DNA from: JBCCGI01 sp039029355
GTDB lineage: Bacteria; Planctomycetota; UBA1135; GCA-002686595
Reading direction: 5' to 3'
Assembly (NCBI GenBank): GCA_039029355.1
Contig: JBCCGI010000001.1
Coordinates: 124,001 to 188,000, forward strand
Length of the DNA stretch: 64,000 bases
Shown: positions 35,130 to 42,948 of the stretch, piece after piece
Layout: the number at the start of each line of letters is the position of its first letter
Position numbering within the stretch: position 1 is the stretch's first letter
Made by a program: the position numbers and the translations under genes
Notes under the pieces: generated by a model
Told to the model about the DNA's origin: nothing
The model's input: the letters and a program-made list of their open reading frames with translations, nothing else
Database searches by the model: none

Positions 35130-35574
35130 CCTCGTTAGGGAGTCCCGACTCGTGGTCCGACTTCACCGCAGTCCGGGAACCCACTGCAGATCGGCATGGG
35201 GCAGAACTCGGTGAAGTGCGTGGGCCAGCCGCCAGGTCCGGGATGGGCCGAAGGCGGGCGCGAATGATAGGACAGCGATCGGCAATCCCGCCACAACGAG
35301 GCGCTGTGGCCAGGGATCGGGTTCGGACGCCTTACCATTCGTATACCGGGCGAAGGGGTGGATGGGGAGGGGGACAGGTCTGCGGAGCCAGCAAGCCGGG
35401 TGAAGCAGGCGGCCTCACCCCATCATGTGGAGCCGCCTTGGGGCTTGGCCGACTCCGCTGACCCACGCACGACTGCGGATCCCTAATGGCCAGTATGTCG
35501 CTCAAGGCGCCTCTCAAAAACAAACCTCACAGAATCGGCGTTCGGAAGGCCCACCGGCGCGGCTACCGCCCCCC
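35130..35574. other. 445-bp divergent intergenic region
   Basis: It separates the minus-strand amidohydrolase operon from the plus-strand nucleoside region and must hold both promoters. Besides the repeat at 35160-35217, a 7-bp stem (AGGCGGC / GCCGCCT, 35407-35438) is seen. No tRNA, no clear sigma-70 boxes and no convincing small gene were found. Confidence 0.5.
35160..35217. promoter_or_regulatory. Inverted repeat upstream of the amidohydrolase operon
   Basis: ACTTCACCG at 35160-35168 and CGGTGAAGT at 35209-35217 are exact inverted copies separated by 40 bases. They start 30 bases upstream of the AH1 start codon. The pair could be an operator bound by a dimeric regulator or a leader stem; no known motif was recognised. 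Confidence 0.4.
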
Positions 35575-36075
35575 ATGCCCTCCCCCGACGGGGCCCCCTT
35601 CCGGGACCTCCTCCTGGACCCCGCGTTCTGGCGACCTCGGTTGGAAAGATTGACGCAGGTACCCCGCAGCCTGCTGGTTTTCCCGAGGCCCGATCTCGCG
35701 CGACCCGGGATAGAGGTAATTGAATTGCGATTGAAAGCGCACGACGGCGCACGGCTGATTTGCATCCTCGGCCGGCCCGCGTTCTGCGCGACGGGGGACT
35801 CGGTGCATGTACGCGTGACCGACGAGCTGGCGGGGACCGAGCTCGACTGGCACGCGATCGAGGAGGGGCGAAGCGACCTGGTCTTCTCGTTTCCGCCCGA
35901 AAGGCGCCTGGAAGACCGTGTTTTGGACGTTCTGCGGGTGGCGCAGGCGGTCGGCTCGGTCGAGTCGACCAACTGGGAGGAGGTCGACCTGCTCCCACGC
36001 CGCGACTGCCACAAGGACGAGCTGGTGCTCGCAAACCTGCTGCGCTCCAAGGGCTGGGTCAGCCCCACCGGCTAG
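35575..36075 (+). CDS. Conserved-looking hypothetical protein
   Basis: 166 aa soluble protein from the ATG at 35575, chosen because the upstream in-frame stretch looks non-coding. It begins with an LLLDPAFWRPRLERL segment and has a central beta-rich part (VIELRLKAHDGARLICIL). No signal peptide, membrane segment or known domain was recognised. It stands 34 bases before the RpiB-like gene and probably shares its transcript, which hints at a role in sugar-phosphate metabolism or its control. Confidence 0.6.
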   Translation: MPSPDGAPFRDLLLDPAFWRPRLERLTQVPRSLLVFPRPDLARPGIEVIELRLKAHDGARLICILGRPAFCATGDSVHVRVTDELAGTELDWHAIEEGRSDLVFSFPPERRLEDRVLDVLRVAQAVGSVESTNWEEVDLLPRRDCHKDELVLANLLRSKGWVSPTG

Positions 36076-36109
36076 GGACTCGGGCCGAGGCTGATAGACT
36101 CTGCCGCCC

Positions 36110-36967
36110 ATGGCGCCCGCCAAGCCGCAGTCGGAAAGTCTTTCCGCCCGCCTCCCCGAGATCGTTCGGCGGGTGGTGGGCCGGGCCCTGGCCGAGCGCG
36201 GGCGGACCCGCTTTCCGGCGGCGTCGCCCGCGGGCGGTCGCGAGCGCGGAGTCCACGTGGAGATCCGCCCGCCGGCGGGTCCCGATCGGCCCGTCCCGGA
36301 CGGCTCGGGCGGAGGCGACACGCTGGTCTCGGTCGACACACTGCGCGACGTCCCCGACGGGGGCACCCTACGCGTCGCGCGCGGGGCGCAGGTCACGCCG
36401 CTCGCGCGCGAGGAAGCCTTCCGGCGCGGCATCCGCCTGTCGCACGGCGGCGAGAGCGGCTCGAGCTCCTGCCCCCGGGACGGCCAGCCGCTGCGGGTCG
36501 CCGTCGGCTGCGACCACGGCGGCTTCGAGCGCAAGCTGGACGTGCTGATCTGGCTCCGCGAGCTGGGGCACCGCGCGATCGACCTCGGCACCCACGACGA
36601 GAACGCGGTCGACTACCCCGACTACGCGCAGCAGGTCGCCGAGGCGGTGTCCGAGGGCCGCGCGGACGTGGGCGTACTGATCGACGGCGCGGGCATCGGC
36701 TCGGCCATGGCGGCCAACAAGGTGCCCGGCATCCGGGCCGCCAACTGCCACGACACGAAGATGGCGGCCAACGCCCGGGAGCACAACTACGCCAACGTGC
36801 TCACGCTCGGCGGGCGGATGATCGACGTGTCAACAACCTATGAAGTGCTGCGCACCTTCCTAGCAACGCCCTTCGGCGCAGAGCGACACGGGCGGCGCGT
36901 GGACAAGATCACGGCGATCGAGCGCCGCTACGGGCGCCCGGGAAGCGAGCCGGCCGGCAGGCCTTGA
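36110..36967 (+). CDS. RpiB/LacAB-family sugar-phosphate isomerase with N-terminal extension
   Basis: 285 aa; ordinary RpiB is about 150 aa. Residues about 128-275 are the isomerase core (AVGCDHGGFE, IDLGTHDENAVDYPDYA, NCHDTKMAANAREHNYANVL). The usual catalytic Cys in CGTGIG is Asp192 (LIDGAGIGSAMAANK). The extension starts with a possible amphipathic helix (LSARLPEIVRRVVGRAL, about 11-27), then a linker, then a small motif (LRVARGAQVTPLAREEA, about 87-103) of a type seen in microcompartment-associated enzymes. Likely interconverts ribose-5-P and ribulose-5-P in nucleoside breakdown; a targeted or altered activity is inference. Confidence 0.8.
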   Translation: MAPAKPQSESLSARLPEIVRRVVGRALAERGRTRFPAASPAGGRERGVHVEIRPPAGPDRPVPDGSGGGDTLVSVDTLRDVPDGGTLRVARGAQVTPLAREEAFRRGIRLSHGGESGSSSCPRDGQPLRVAVGCDHGGFERKLDVLIWLRELGHRAIDLGTHDENAVDYPDYAQQVAEAVSEGRADVGVLIDGAGIGSAMAANKVPGIRAANCHDTKMAANAREHNYANVLTLGGRMIDVSTTYEVLRTFLATPFGAERHGRRVDKITAIERRYGRPGSEPAGRP

Positions 36968-38163
36968 GCGCCGCGGCCGCCGAGCGCCCGCTGGTCGTCG
37001 TCTTCGGGGGAAGCGGCTTCTTCGGCCGGCGCCTGGTCGAGGATCTGCTGCAGCACTCGACGGCGCGCGTGCGCGTCGTCGGGCGCAGCGGCCCGCCCGA
37101 GCCGGGGGACGGATCCCAGCGCGTCGAGGCCCTGCGCGGCGACCAGCGCGACCGCGGCCAGGTCGAGCACGCGCTCCAGGGCGCGGCCGTCGCCGTCCAC
37201 GCCGCCGGCCCCTACGTCGGCCTGGAGCCCCACGTCGCCGAGGCGGCGATCGAGCTGGGGCTGCCGTATGTCGACCTGGCGGACGACCGTGCGTTCTACG
37301 GCCGGGTGCGGGCGCTGGACGACCGCGCCCGCGAAGCCGGCGTGCCGCTGATGCCGGGCGCCTCGGCCGTCCCGGGCCTGTCCGGGGTGTTCGCGCGGGC
37401 GGCGGAGGCCGAGCTCGGGCCGCTGCGCGCGGTGCGCTCCGCCGCGGCGCCGGGCACCTATGGCTCACGGGGCGGCGGCACCTTCGTGACCCTCCTCACG
37501 GGCGCGGGCCGGCCGCTGCGGGTCCCCGACCTCGCCGGGCCGCGCGATGCCTGGGGCTGGAGTGAGCCGGAATGGACCGCCTTCCCCGCCCCGGTCGGGC
37601 GGCGGCGGACGTACCTGGCGGTCGACGTCGCCGACCTCGAGCTCTTTCCCGAGCGCTTCGGCGCACGCCGGGTCGAGTTCCGTGCGGGCAGCGAGTTCCC
37701 CTGGCTCAACGCCCTCCTCGGTCTGGTCGCCCGGGTGCGGCGTCGGATCGGGATCCCGAGGCTAGAGCGTTGGGAACCCTGGGCGCGGTACGCGGTCGGT
37801 GCCGTCGGCCAGTTCGGGACGCGGGCCGGGGGGCTCTGGGTCGAGACGACCTCGGAGCCCGACGCCGCGGCGAGCCCACCGCGCCCGCTCCGGCGCCGCC
37901 GCTACGCGGTGGTATCAGCCGACCGCGGGGCCTGGATCCCGGCCCTGCCGGCGGCGATCCTGACCGCACGCCTGCTCCGCGGCGAGGCGCCGCCGCCGGG
38001 GCTGGCGCCGCCCTGGACCTGGGGCGCGCCCGAGGCCTTTGCGGCCGAGCTCACCGCGCGCGGCTTCCCGGTCTTCCTGGCGGACGAGGACGGCCCCTGG
38101 GCGCCCTGGCCGCGAGCCGAGGAGCACGGGCCCGACGCGGCTCCCACCATTCCGCCGGCGTAG
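36964..38163 (+). CDS. Saccharopine-dehydrogenase-like NAD(P)-binding oxidoreductase
   Basis: 399 aa. The N-terminal Rossmann fold VVVFGGSGFFGRRLVEDLL, then HAAGPYVGLEPHVAEAAIELGLPYVDLADD, is typical of the saccharopine dehydrogenase/trans-acting enoyl reductase-like group. The C-terminal half is poorly conserved and Arg/Pro-rich. The TTG start overlaps the RpiB stop (TTGA). The substrate is unknown. Its position between the isomerase and DeoC suggests a redox step linked to aldehyde or sugar-phosphate products, but nothing in the sequence proves it. Confidence 0.7.
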   Translation: MSAAAAERPLVVVFGGSGFFGRRLVEDLLQHSTARVRVVGRSGPPEPGDGSQRVEALRGDQRDRGQVEHALQGAAVAVHAAGPYVGLEPHVAEAAIELGLPYVDLADDRAFYGRVRALDDRAREAGVPLMPGASAVPGLSGVFARAAEAELGPLRAVRSAAAPGTYGSRGGGTFVTLLTGAGRPLRVPDLAGPRDAWGWSEPEWTAFPAPVGRRRTYLAVDVADLELFPERFGARRVEFRAGSEFPWLNALLGLVARVRRRIGIPRLERWEPWARYAVGAVGQFGTRAGGLWVETTSEPDAAASPPRPLRRRRYAVVSADRGAWIPALPAAILTARLLRGEAPPPGLAPPWTWGAPEAFAAELTARGFPVFLADEDGPWAPWPRAEEHGPDAAPTIPPA

Positions 38164-38206
38164 TTCTCCGCCGCTCCGTGCCCGGCGGGTATCCTGCGCC
38201 CCGCCC

Positions 38207-39100
38207 ATGGAGACCCTCCCCCAAGGCGGTTCGATCACCGAAGAGCAGCTGGAGCGCGTGCTCCAGGAGATCGCGCGCCAGATCCTCGACCACGGCCTCG
38301 GCGCGATCGGCCAGTTCGGCCAGTGGGGCTGCAGCACCGTCTGTGTCGAGGTCTGCCCCGAGCGGGTCGGCGAGATGCTCGACGCCGGCGCCTGCCGGGT
38401 CGGCGTCGCGTGGCGCGACGCGGCATCGGTCAGCGACCTGGCGGGGTACATCGACCACACGCTCCTGAAGCCCGACGCGACCCTGGCGGAGGTCGACCAG
38501 ATCTGCGACGAGGCGCTGCGCTTCGAGTTCGCCTCGGTGTGCGTCAACGGCACGCACGTGCGGCGCTGCGCCGAGATCCTGGCCGGGTCACCGGTGCGCG
38601 TGTGCAGCGTGATCGGCTTCCCGCTGGGCGCCATGGCGCCCGAGGTGAAGGCCTACGAGGCGCGGCGCGCGGTCGAGGACGGGGCCTGCGAGATCGACAT
38701 GGTCCTGAACGTCGGCGCGCTGAAGTCGGGCCAGGACGACTTCGTGCGACGCGACATCGCCGGCGTGGCGGAGGTCTGCCACCGGCTGGGAGCCAAGCTC
38801 AAGGTGATCCTCGAGACCGCGCTGCTCACCAACCCCGAGAAGACCCGCGCGTGCGAGCTCGCCAAGTCCGCCGGCGCGGACTTCGTGAAGACCTCGACCG
38901 GCTTCTCCAAGGGGGGAGCAACGGCCGAGGACGTCGCGCTCATGCGGCGCGCGGTCGGACCGACGCTGGGCGTCAAGGCGTCGGGCGGAGTCCGCACCGC
39001 CGACGACGTCCGCGCGATGGTCGAAGCGGGCGCCACCCGGATCGGCGCCTCGGCGTCGATCGCCATCGTCGAGGGCGGCGAAGGCGGCTCAGGTTACTAA
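38207..39100 (+). CDS. deoC: Deoxyribose-phosphate aldolase with N-terminal extension
   Basis: 297 aa. The class I aldolase core begins near residue 78 (YIDHTLLKPD) and has the Schiff-base motif VKTSTGFSKGGAT, the EIDMVLNVG Asp and the GVKASGG Lys, so it should be active: 2-deoxyribose-5-P to acetaldehyde plus glyceraldehyde-3-P. The first 75 or so residues are extra. They start with a predicted amphipathic helix (SITEEQLERVLQEIARQIL, about 9-27) followed by a Cys-rich segment (three Cys at 42-50). This resembles encapsulation peptides of microcompartment enzymes. No shell protein gene is in the window. Confidence 0.9.
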   Translation: METLPQGGSITEEQLERVLQEIARQILDHGLGAIGQFGQWGCSTVCVEVCPERVGEMLDAGACRVGVAWRDAASVSDLAGYIDHTLLKPDATLAEVDQICDEALRFEFASVCVNGTHVRRCAEILAGSPVRVCSVIGFPLGAMAPEVKAYEARRAVEDGACEIDMVLNVGALKSGQDDFVRRDIAGVAEVCHRLGAKLKVILETALLTNPEKTRACELAKSAGADFVKTSTGFSKGGATAEDVALMRRAVGPTLGVKASGGVRTADDVRAMVEAGATRIGASASIAIVEGGEGGSGY

Positions 39101-39142
39101 CGCGCCAAAAAGAGCCGATCGAAGGTCCCTTGCCGGAAAGCA

Positions 39143-39171
39143 TTGACTCGCCTGTTCCGTACTGATGCGAT
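39143..39171 (+). promoter_or_regulatory. Possible promoter before the small membrane-protein gene
   Basis: TTGACT (39143-39148) and TGCGAT (39166-39171) are separated by 17 bases, in a locally AT-richer stretch. The -10 match is poor (three of six). A near-perfect ribosome-binding site AAGGAGGA follows at 39180-39187, before the ATG at 39191. Confidence 0.3.
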
Positions 39172-39190
39172 CGGCACCCAAGGAGGAAGC

Positions 39191-39577
39191 ATGAGCCAGG
39201 AAGCACTCGCCAAGGTCAAGGGCCCGGCCCTAGGCATCAAGATCACGGCCGGCATCGGCATCGCCTACTGCGTGCTGAACATCGGCCTCACCATCTTCGG
39301 CGTCCAGATGCCGGGCCAGGAAGTGCCCGAGGGCATGGAGTGGCTGAACGCGGTGGGGATCGGCTCCAGCCTGATCGGCATCGGCGTCGGCGTGTTCCTC
39401 TGGATCTCCGCCGCGAAGATGCAGCGGCTGGAGGCCTACAACCAATCGCTGATCGCCGCCATCCTGGCGGTGGTGCCCTTCTGCTCGCCGTGCTGCTGCA
39501 TCGGCATCCCCGTCGGCGTCTGGGCGATCATCGTGCTCTCGAAGGCCGACGTGAAAGAGGCCTTCGGTCAGGGCTGA
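39191..39577 (+). CDS. Small membrane protein with CCC motif
   Basis: 128 aa from the ATG at 39191, supported by a strong AAGGAGGA ribosome-binding site just upstream. Three hydrophobic segments (about 17-37, 54-75 and 92-118); the last contains FCSPCCCIGIPVGVWAIIVL. No catalytic motif was recognised. The gene converges with the purine nucleoside phosphorylase gene, overlapping it by ten bases at the 3' ends. Confidence 0.65.
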   Translation: MSQEALAKVKGPALGIKITAGIGIAYCVLNIGLTIFGVQMPGQEVPEGMEWLNAVGIGSSLIGIGVGVFLWISAAKMQRLEAYNQSLIAAILAVVPFCSPCCCIGIPVGVWAIIVLSKADVKEAFGQG

Positions 39578-40383
39578 CCCGCGTCGAGCACCGCGGCCAG
39601 CTCGGGCACGGCGTGCTCGAGCAGCCGCGAGAAGCGCTCGGCGACCGCGCGGCCGGTCTCGACCACCTCGTCGTGCGAGAGCGGCTCGGCGGTGATCCCC
39701 GCCGCGTGGTTCGTGATGCACGAGATCGCGGCCACGCGCAGCCCGCTCGCGGCGGCGGCGCACGCCTCGGCCACCGTGGACATGCCGACCGCGTCGGCGC
39801 CCATCCAGCGCGCCATGCGCACCTCGGCGGGGGTCTCGTAGGCGGGGCCTAGGTTGCCGGCGTACACCCCCGCCTCGAGCGGCACCCCGGCCTCGGCCGC
39901 GGCGCGGCGCAGCGCCTGGCCCAGCTCGGCGTCGTAGGGCGAGCCGTTCGCGCGCTCTGAGGCCCCGACCGGCGAACGCCCGCTGAGGTTGAGGTGGTCG
40001 GTGATCCGCATCAGCGTGCCGGGCTCCCACTCGGGGCGCACGCCTCCGGCGGCGTTGGTCAGCACCAGCCCGCGGCAGCCGAGCGCGGCGAAGGCGCGCA
40101 CCGCGCGGGTGACCTCGGCCGCACTCCAGCCCTCGTAGAGGTGCACGCGGCCCTGTTGCACCAGCACGCGCACGCCGCCGAGCGTGCCGAGCACCAGCCG
40201 CCCCGCGTGGCCGGGGACGGCGCTCTTGGGCAGGAATTCGAGCTCCTCGTAGGCGATCGACCGGGCGTCGTCGAGCCGCTCGGCGAAGGCGCCGAGCCCC
40301 GAGCCGAGCACCAGCGCCAGCGTCGCGCCGTCGAAGCCGCGCTCGCGGAGCTCGCGTTGCAGCGCGTCGACCGCGTCGCTCAA
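39568..40383 (-). CDS. Purine nucleoside phosphorylase (trimeric type)
   Basis: 271 aa. Motifs: LGSGLGAFAERL (phosphate), PGHAGRLVLGTLGG, GRVHLYEGW, TNAAGGVRPEW, the Glu/Asn base-binding region VGMSTVAEA and SCITNHAAGI. It splits purine (deoxy)ribonucleosides with phosphate to base plus (deoxy)ribose-1-P. The TTG start at 40383 overlaps the nupC stop (TTGA) and makes a compact protein of normal length. It is the last gene of the minus-strand nucleoside operon deoB-deoA-nupC-PNP. Confidence 0.92.
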   Translation of the reverse strand: MSDAVDALQRELRERGFDGATLALVLGSGLGAFAERLDDARSIAYEELEFLPKSAVPGHAGRLVLGTLGGVRVLVQQGRVHLYEGWSAAEVTRAVRAFAALGCRGLVLTNAAGGVRPEWEPGTLMRITDHLNLSGRSPVGASERANGSPYDAELGQALRRAAAEAGVPLEAGVYAGNLGPAYETPAEVRMARWMGADAVGMSTVAEACAAAASGLRVAAISCITNHAAGITAEPLSHDEVVETGRAVAERFSRLLEHAVPELAAVLDAGQP

Positions 40384-41645
40384 TCGAGGAACACCCCGGC
40401 GACGGTCGCGGTCATCCAGGACGCGAAAGCGCCGCCCAGCATGGCGCGCAGAGCCAGCTGCGCGAGGTCGGTCTTGCGCTCCGGCGCCAGCGACGACATG
40501 CCGCCGATCTGGATGCCGACCGACCCGAAGTTCGCGAAGCCGCACAGTGCGTAGGCCGCCATCTTCGCCGAGCGCTCGTGGTGGAAGGTCGCGACCATCG
40601 CGTCGGGCGCGGGCTGGACGAGCTCCATCATCTGGCTGAAGGCGACGAACTCGTTGATCGCGACCTTGGTGCCCAGGAGCGAGCCGAACAGCTGGCTGTC
40701 GTGCCAGCCTTCGACCCCCATCAGCCACGCCACCGGGGCGAAAATCCAGCCGAAGATGCGCGCCAGCGACAGCCCGCCTTCGAGCGCCAGCCAGTTGCCG
40801 ATGGCGTCCAGCGGCCAGTCGATCAGCCCGACGAGCGCGACGAACGCGATGAGCATGGCGCAGACGTTGAGCCACAGCTTCAGCCCATCCTGCGTACCGT
40901 TCGCCGCCGCCTCGACGAGGTTGGACGCGGTGCGGTCGAAGCGCAGCTCGACGTCGGAGCCCGTCTCGGTCTTCAGGGTCTCCGGCTGCATGATCTTCGC
41001 GATCACGAACGCCGCGGGCGCCGACATCACCGATGCGCTGAGCAGGTGCGGCCCGATCTCGGGGCCCAGGATGCCCATGTAGACCGCCAGCACCGATCCG
41101 GCGATGGTCGCGAACCCACCGGTCATCAGCGCGTTGAGCTCGGACCTCGTCATCGACGGCAGGTACGGCTTGACGACGAGCGGCGCCTCGGTCTGGCCCA
41201 CGAAGATGTTGGCAGCCATCGCCATCGCCTCGGCGCCGGAGACGCCCATCGTGACCGTCATCACACGCGCCAGGAGCCAGATCAGCACCTGCATCACGCC
41301 GAGGTGGTAGAGCACCGCCATCAGCGCCGAGAACACGATGATCAGGATCAGCCCCGAGCTGGCGAAGGCGAAGATGAAGCCCGCGGCGCCGTCGGCCTTG
41401 GCGAGGTCGCCGAAGACCAGCTCGGACGCCGGGGCCGAGCGGCGGATCAACTCCTGCACGCCGCCCGTGATGCCCTCGAAGAAGCGGCGGCCGAAGTCGG
41501 TGCTGAGGATCAACGCGCCGAGCGCAACCTGCAGCCCCAGCCCGAAGAAGACCACGCGCCAGGGGAACCGCCGGCGCTCGCTCGAAAGCGCCCAGGCCAC
41601 CGCGCAGAAGAAGGCGATGCCGAGGAGGGCTCGCAGCAGGTCCAT
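40380..41645 (-). CDS. Concentrative nucleoside transporter (NupC/CNT family)
   Basis: 421 aa from the ATG at 41645. The CNT family layout is visible: an N-terminal helix set, the gate motif FVFGDLA-like (LVFGDLAKADG), GQTEAPLVVKPYLP, the MTGGFATIAGSVLAVYMG segment, and the ending ALCGFANFGSVGIQIGG. It imports nucleosides with Na+ or H+. It stands 10 bases after deoA and overlaps PNP, so uptake and phosphorolysis are co-expressed. Confidence 0.93.
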   Translation of the reverse strand: MDLLRALLGIAFFCAVAWALSSERRRFPWRVVFFGLGLQVALGALILSTDFGRRFFEGITGGVQELIRRSAPASELVFGDLAKADGAAGFIFAFASSGLILIIVFSALMAVLYHLGVMQVLIWLLARVMTVTMGVSGAEAMAMAANIFVGQTEAPLVVKPYLPSMTRSELNALMTGGFATIAGSVLAVYMGILGPEIGPHLLSASVMSAPAAFVIAKIMQPETLKTETGSDVELRFDRTASNLVEAAANGTQDGLKLWLNVCAMLIAFVALVGLIDWPLDAIGNWLALEGGLSLARIFGWIFAPVAWLMGVEGWHDSQLFGSLLGTKVAINEFVAFSQMMELVQPAPDAMVATFHHERSAKMAAYALCGFANFGSVGIQIGGMSSLAPERKTDLAQLALRAMLGGAFASWMTATVAGVFLD

Positions 41646-41655
41646 GGCCCGTACG

Positions 41656-42948
41656 CTACGACCCGAGTCGGGCGAGCACCAGGGGCGAGAGCTCGGGCGC
41701 GGGTCCGATCTCGATCGCACGCGAGAGGTACCCGCGGGCGGCCTCCAGGCCGCGGCCGTCGCGGTGATGCAGGAGGAACAGCTCGTCGCCGGCCGCGACG
41801 CGCGCCCCCGCGGCCCGCTGCGCGGTCACGCCCACCGCGGGATCGATCTCGTCGCCCAGCCGCAGCCGGCCGCCGCCGAGGGCGCCGGCGGCGCGGCCGA
41901 CCTCACGCACGTCGCGGAAGCGGAGGAAGCCGTCGCGGTCGGCGGTGAAGGGCTCGGTCGCCGGCGCGGTCGGCAACCGGCCGGGATCCTCGACGCAGGC
42001 GGGGTCGCCGCCCTGAGCCTCGACGATGCGCGCGAAGGTCCGCAGCGCGGTGCCGTCGTCGAGCGCGGCGCCGATGCGCTCGGGCCCGCGGTCCTGGCCG
42101 GCGGCTTCGAGCATCGCGCCGCCGAGCAGCGTCACGAGCTCGCGCAGGTCGGCGGGCCCGCCGCCCTGGAGGCACTCGATCGACTCCGCGATCTCGAGCG
42201 CGTTGCCGACCGCGCGTCCAAGCGGCCGGTCCATCGCGGTCTGGAACGCCACCGCGCGCAGCCCGAAGCGGCCCGCGAGGTCGGTCATCGTGCGCGCGAG
42301 CTCGGCCCCGCGCTCCGGCTCGGCCAGAAACGCGCCCGTGCCGAACTTCACGTCGAGCACCAGCGCGTCGATGCCCTCCGCGAGCTTCTTCGACAGGATC
42401 GAGCTCGCGATCAGCGGGATCGACTCGATCAACCCCGTCACGTCGCGCAGCGCGTAGAGCTTGCGGTCGGCCGGCACCAGCGTCTCGGTCTGTCCGCCGA
42501 ACGCGACGCCGGTCTCGGTCAGGATGCGCTCGAACGTGACCGCGTCGAGATCGGTGCGCAGGCCGGGGACCGACTCCAGCTTGTCGAGCGTTCCACCGGT
42601 GTGGCCGAGGCCGCGCCCCGACACCATCGGGACGCTCACGCCGCACGCGGCGACCGCCGGCGCCAGCGGGATCGAGACCTTGTCGCCCACGCCGCCGGTG
42701 GAGTGCTTGTCGGCCATCGGCCGCCCGAGGCCGTCGAAGCGGTAGACGTCTCCCGACTCGAGCATGGCGCGCGTCCAGCGCTCGAGCTCCGCGTCCTCCA
42801 TGCCGTGCACGAAGATCGCCATGAGCAGCGCCGAGGCCATGTAGTCGGGGACGTCGCCGGCGACGTAGCCCTCGAGGAAGGCGCGTACGTCGTCCTCCTC
42901 GAGCACGCCGCCGTCACGCTTCTTGGCGAGGATCGAGCGAACGTCCAT
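41656..42948 (-). CDS. deoA: Thymidine (pyrimidine-nucleoside) phosphorylase
   Basis: 430 aa, normal for the family. Signature SGRGLGHTGGTLDKLESVPG and the N-terminal phosphate motif DKHSTGGVGDK are intact, as is LDVKFGTGAF. It converts (deoxy)thymidine or uridine and phosphate to the base and (deoxy)ribose-1-P. The ATG at 42948 shares one base with the deoB stop (TGATG), and nupC follows after 10 bases. Confidence 0.94.
   Translation of the reverse strand: MDVRSILAKKRDGGVLEEDDVRAFLEGYVAGDVPDYMASALLMAIFVHGMEDAELERWTRAMLESGDVYRFDGLGRPMADKHSTGGVGDKVSIPLAPAVAACGVSVPMVSGRGLGHTGGTLDKLESVPGLRTDLDAVTFERILTETGVAFGGQTETLVPADRKLYALRDVTGLIESIPLIASSILSKKLAEGIDALVLDVKFGTGAFLAEPERGAELARTMTDLAGRFGLRAVAFQTAMDRPLGRAVGNALEIAESIECLQGGGPADLRELVTLLGGAMLEAAGQDRGPERIGAALDDGTALRTFARIVEAQGGDPACVEDPGRLPTAPATEPFTADRDGFLRFRDVREVGRAAGALGGGRLRLGDEIDPAVGVTAQRAAGARVAAGDELFLLHHRDGRGLEAARGYLSRAIEIGPAPELSPLVLARLGS

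Noticed and set aside
35135..35338. 67-codon minus-strand frame with several Cys residues before AH1
   Set aside because: No ribosome-binding site and no coding bias; the Cys-rich appearance comes from the inverted repeat. It would also place the AH1 promoter inside a gene.
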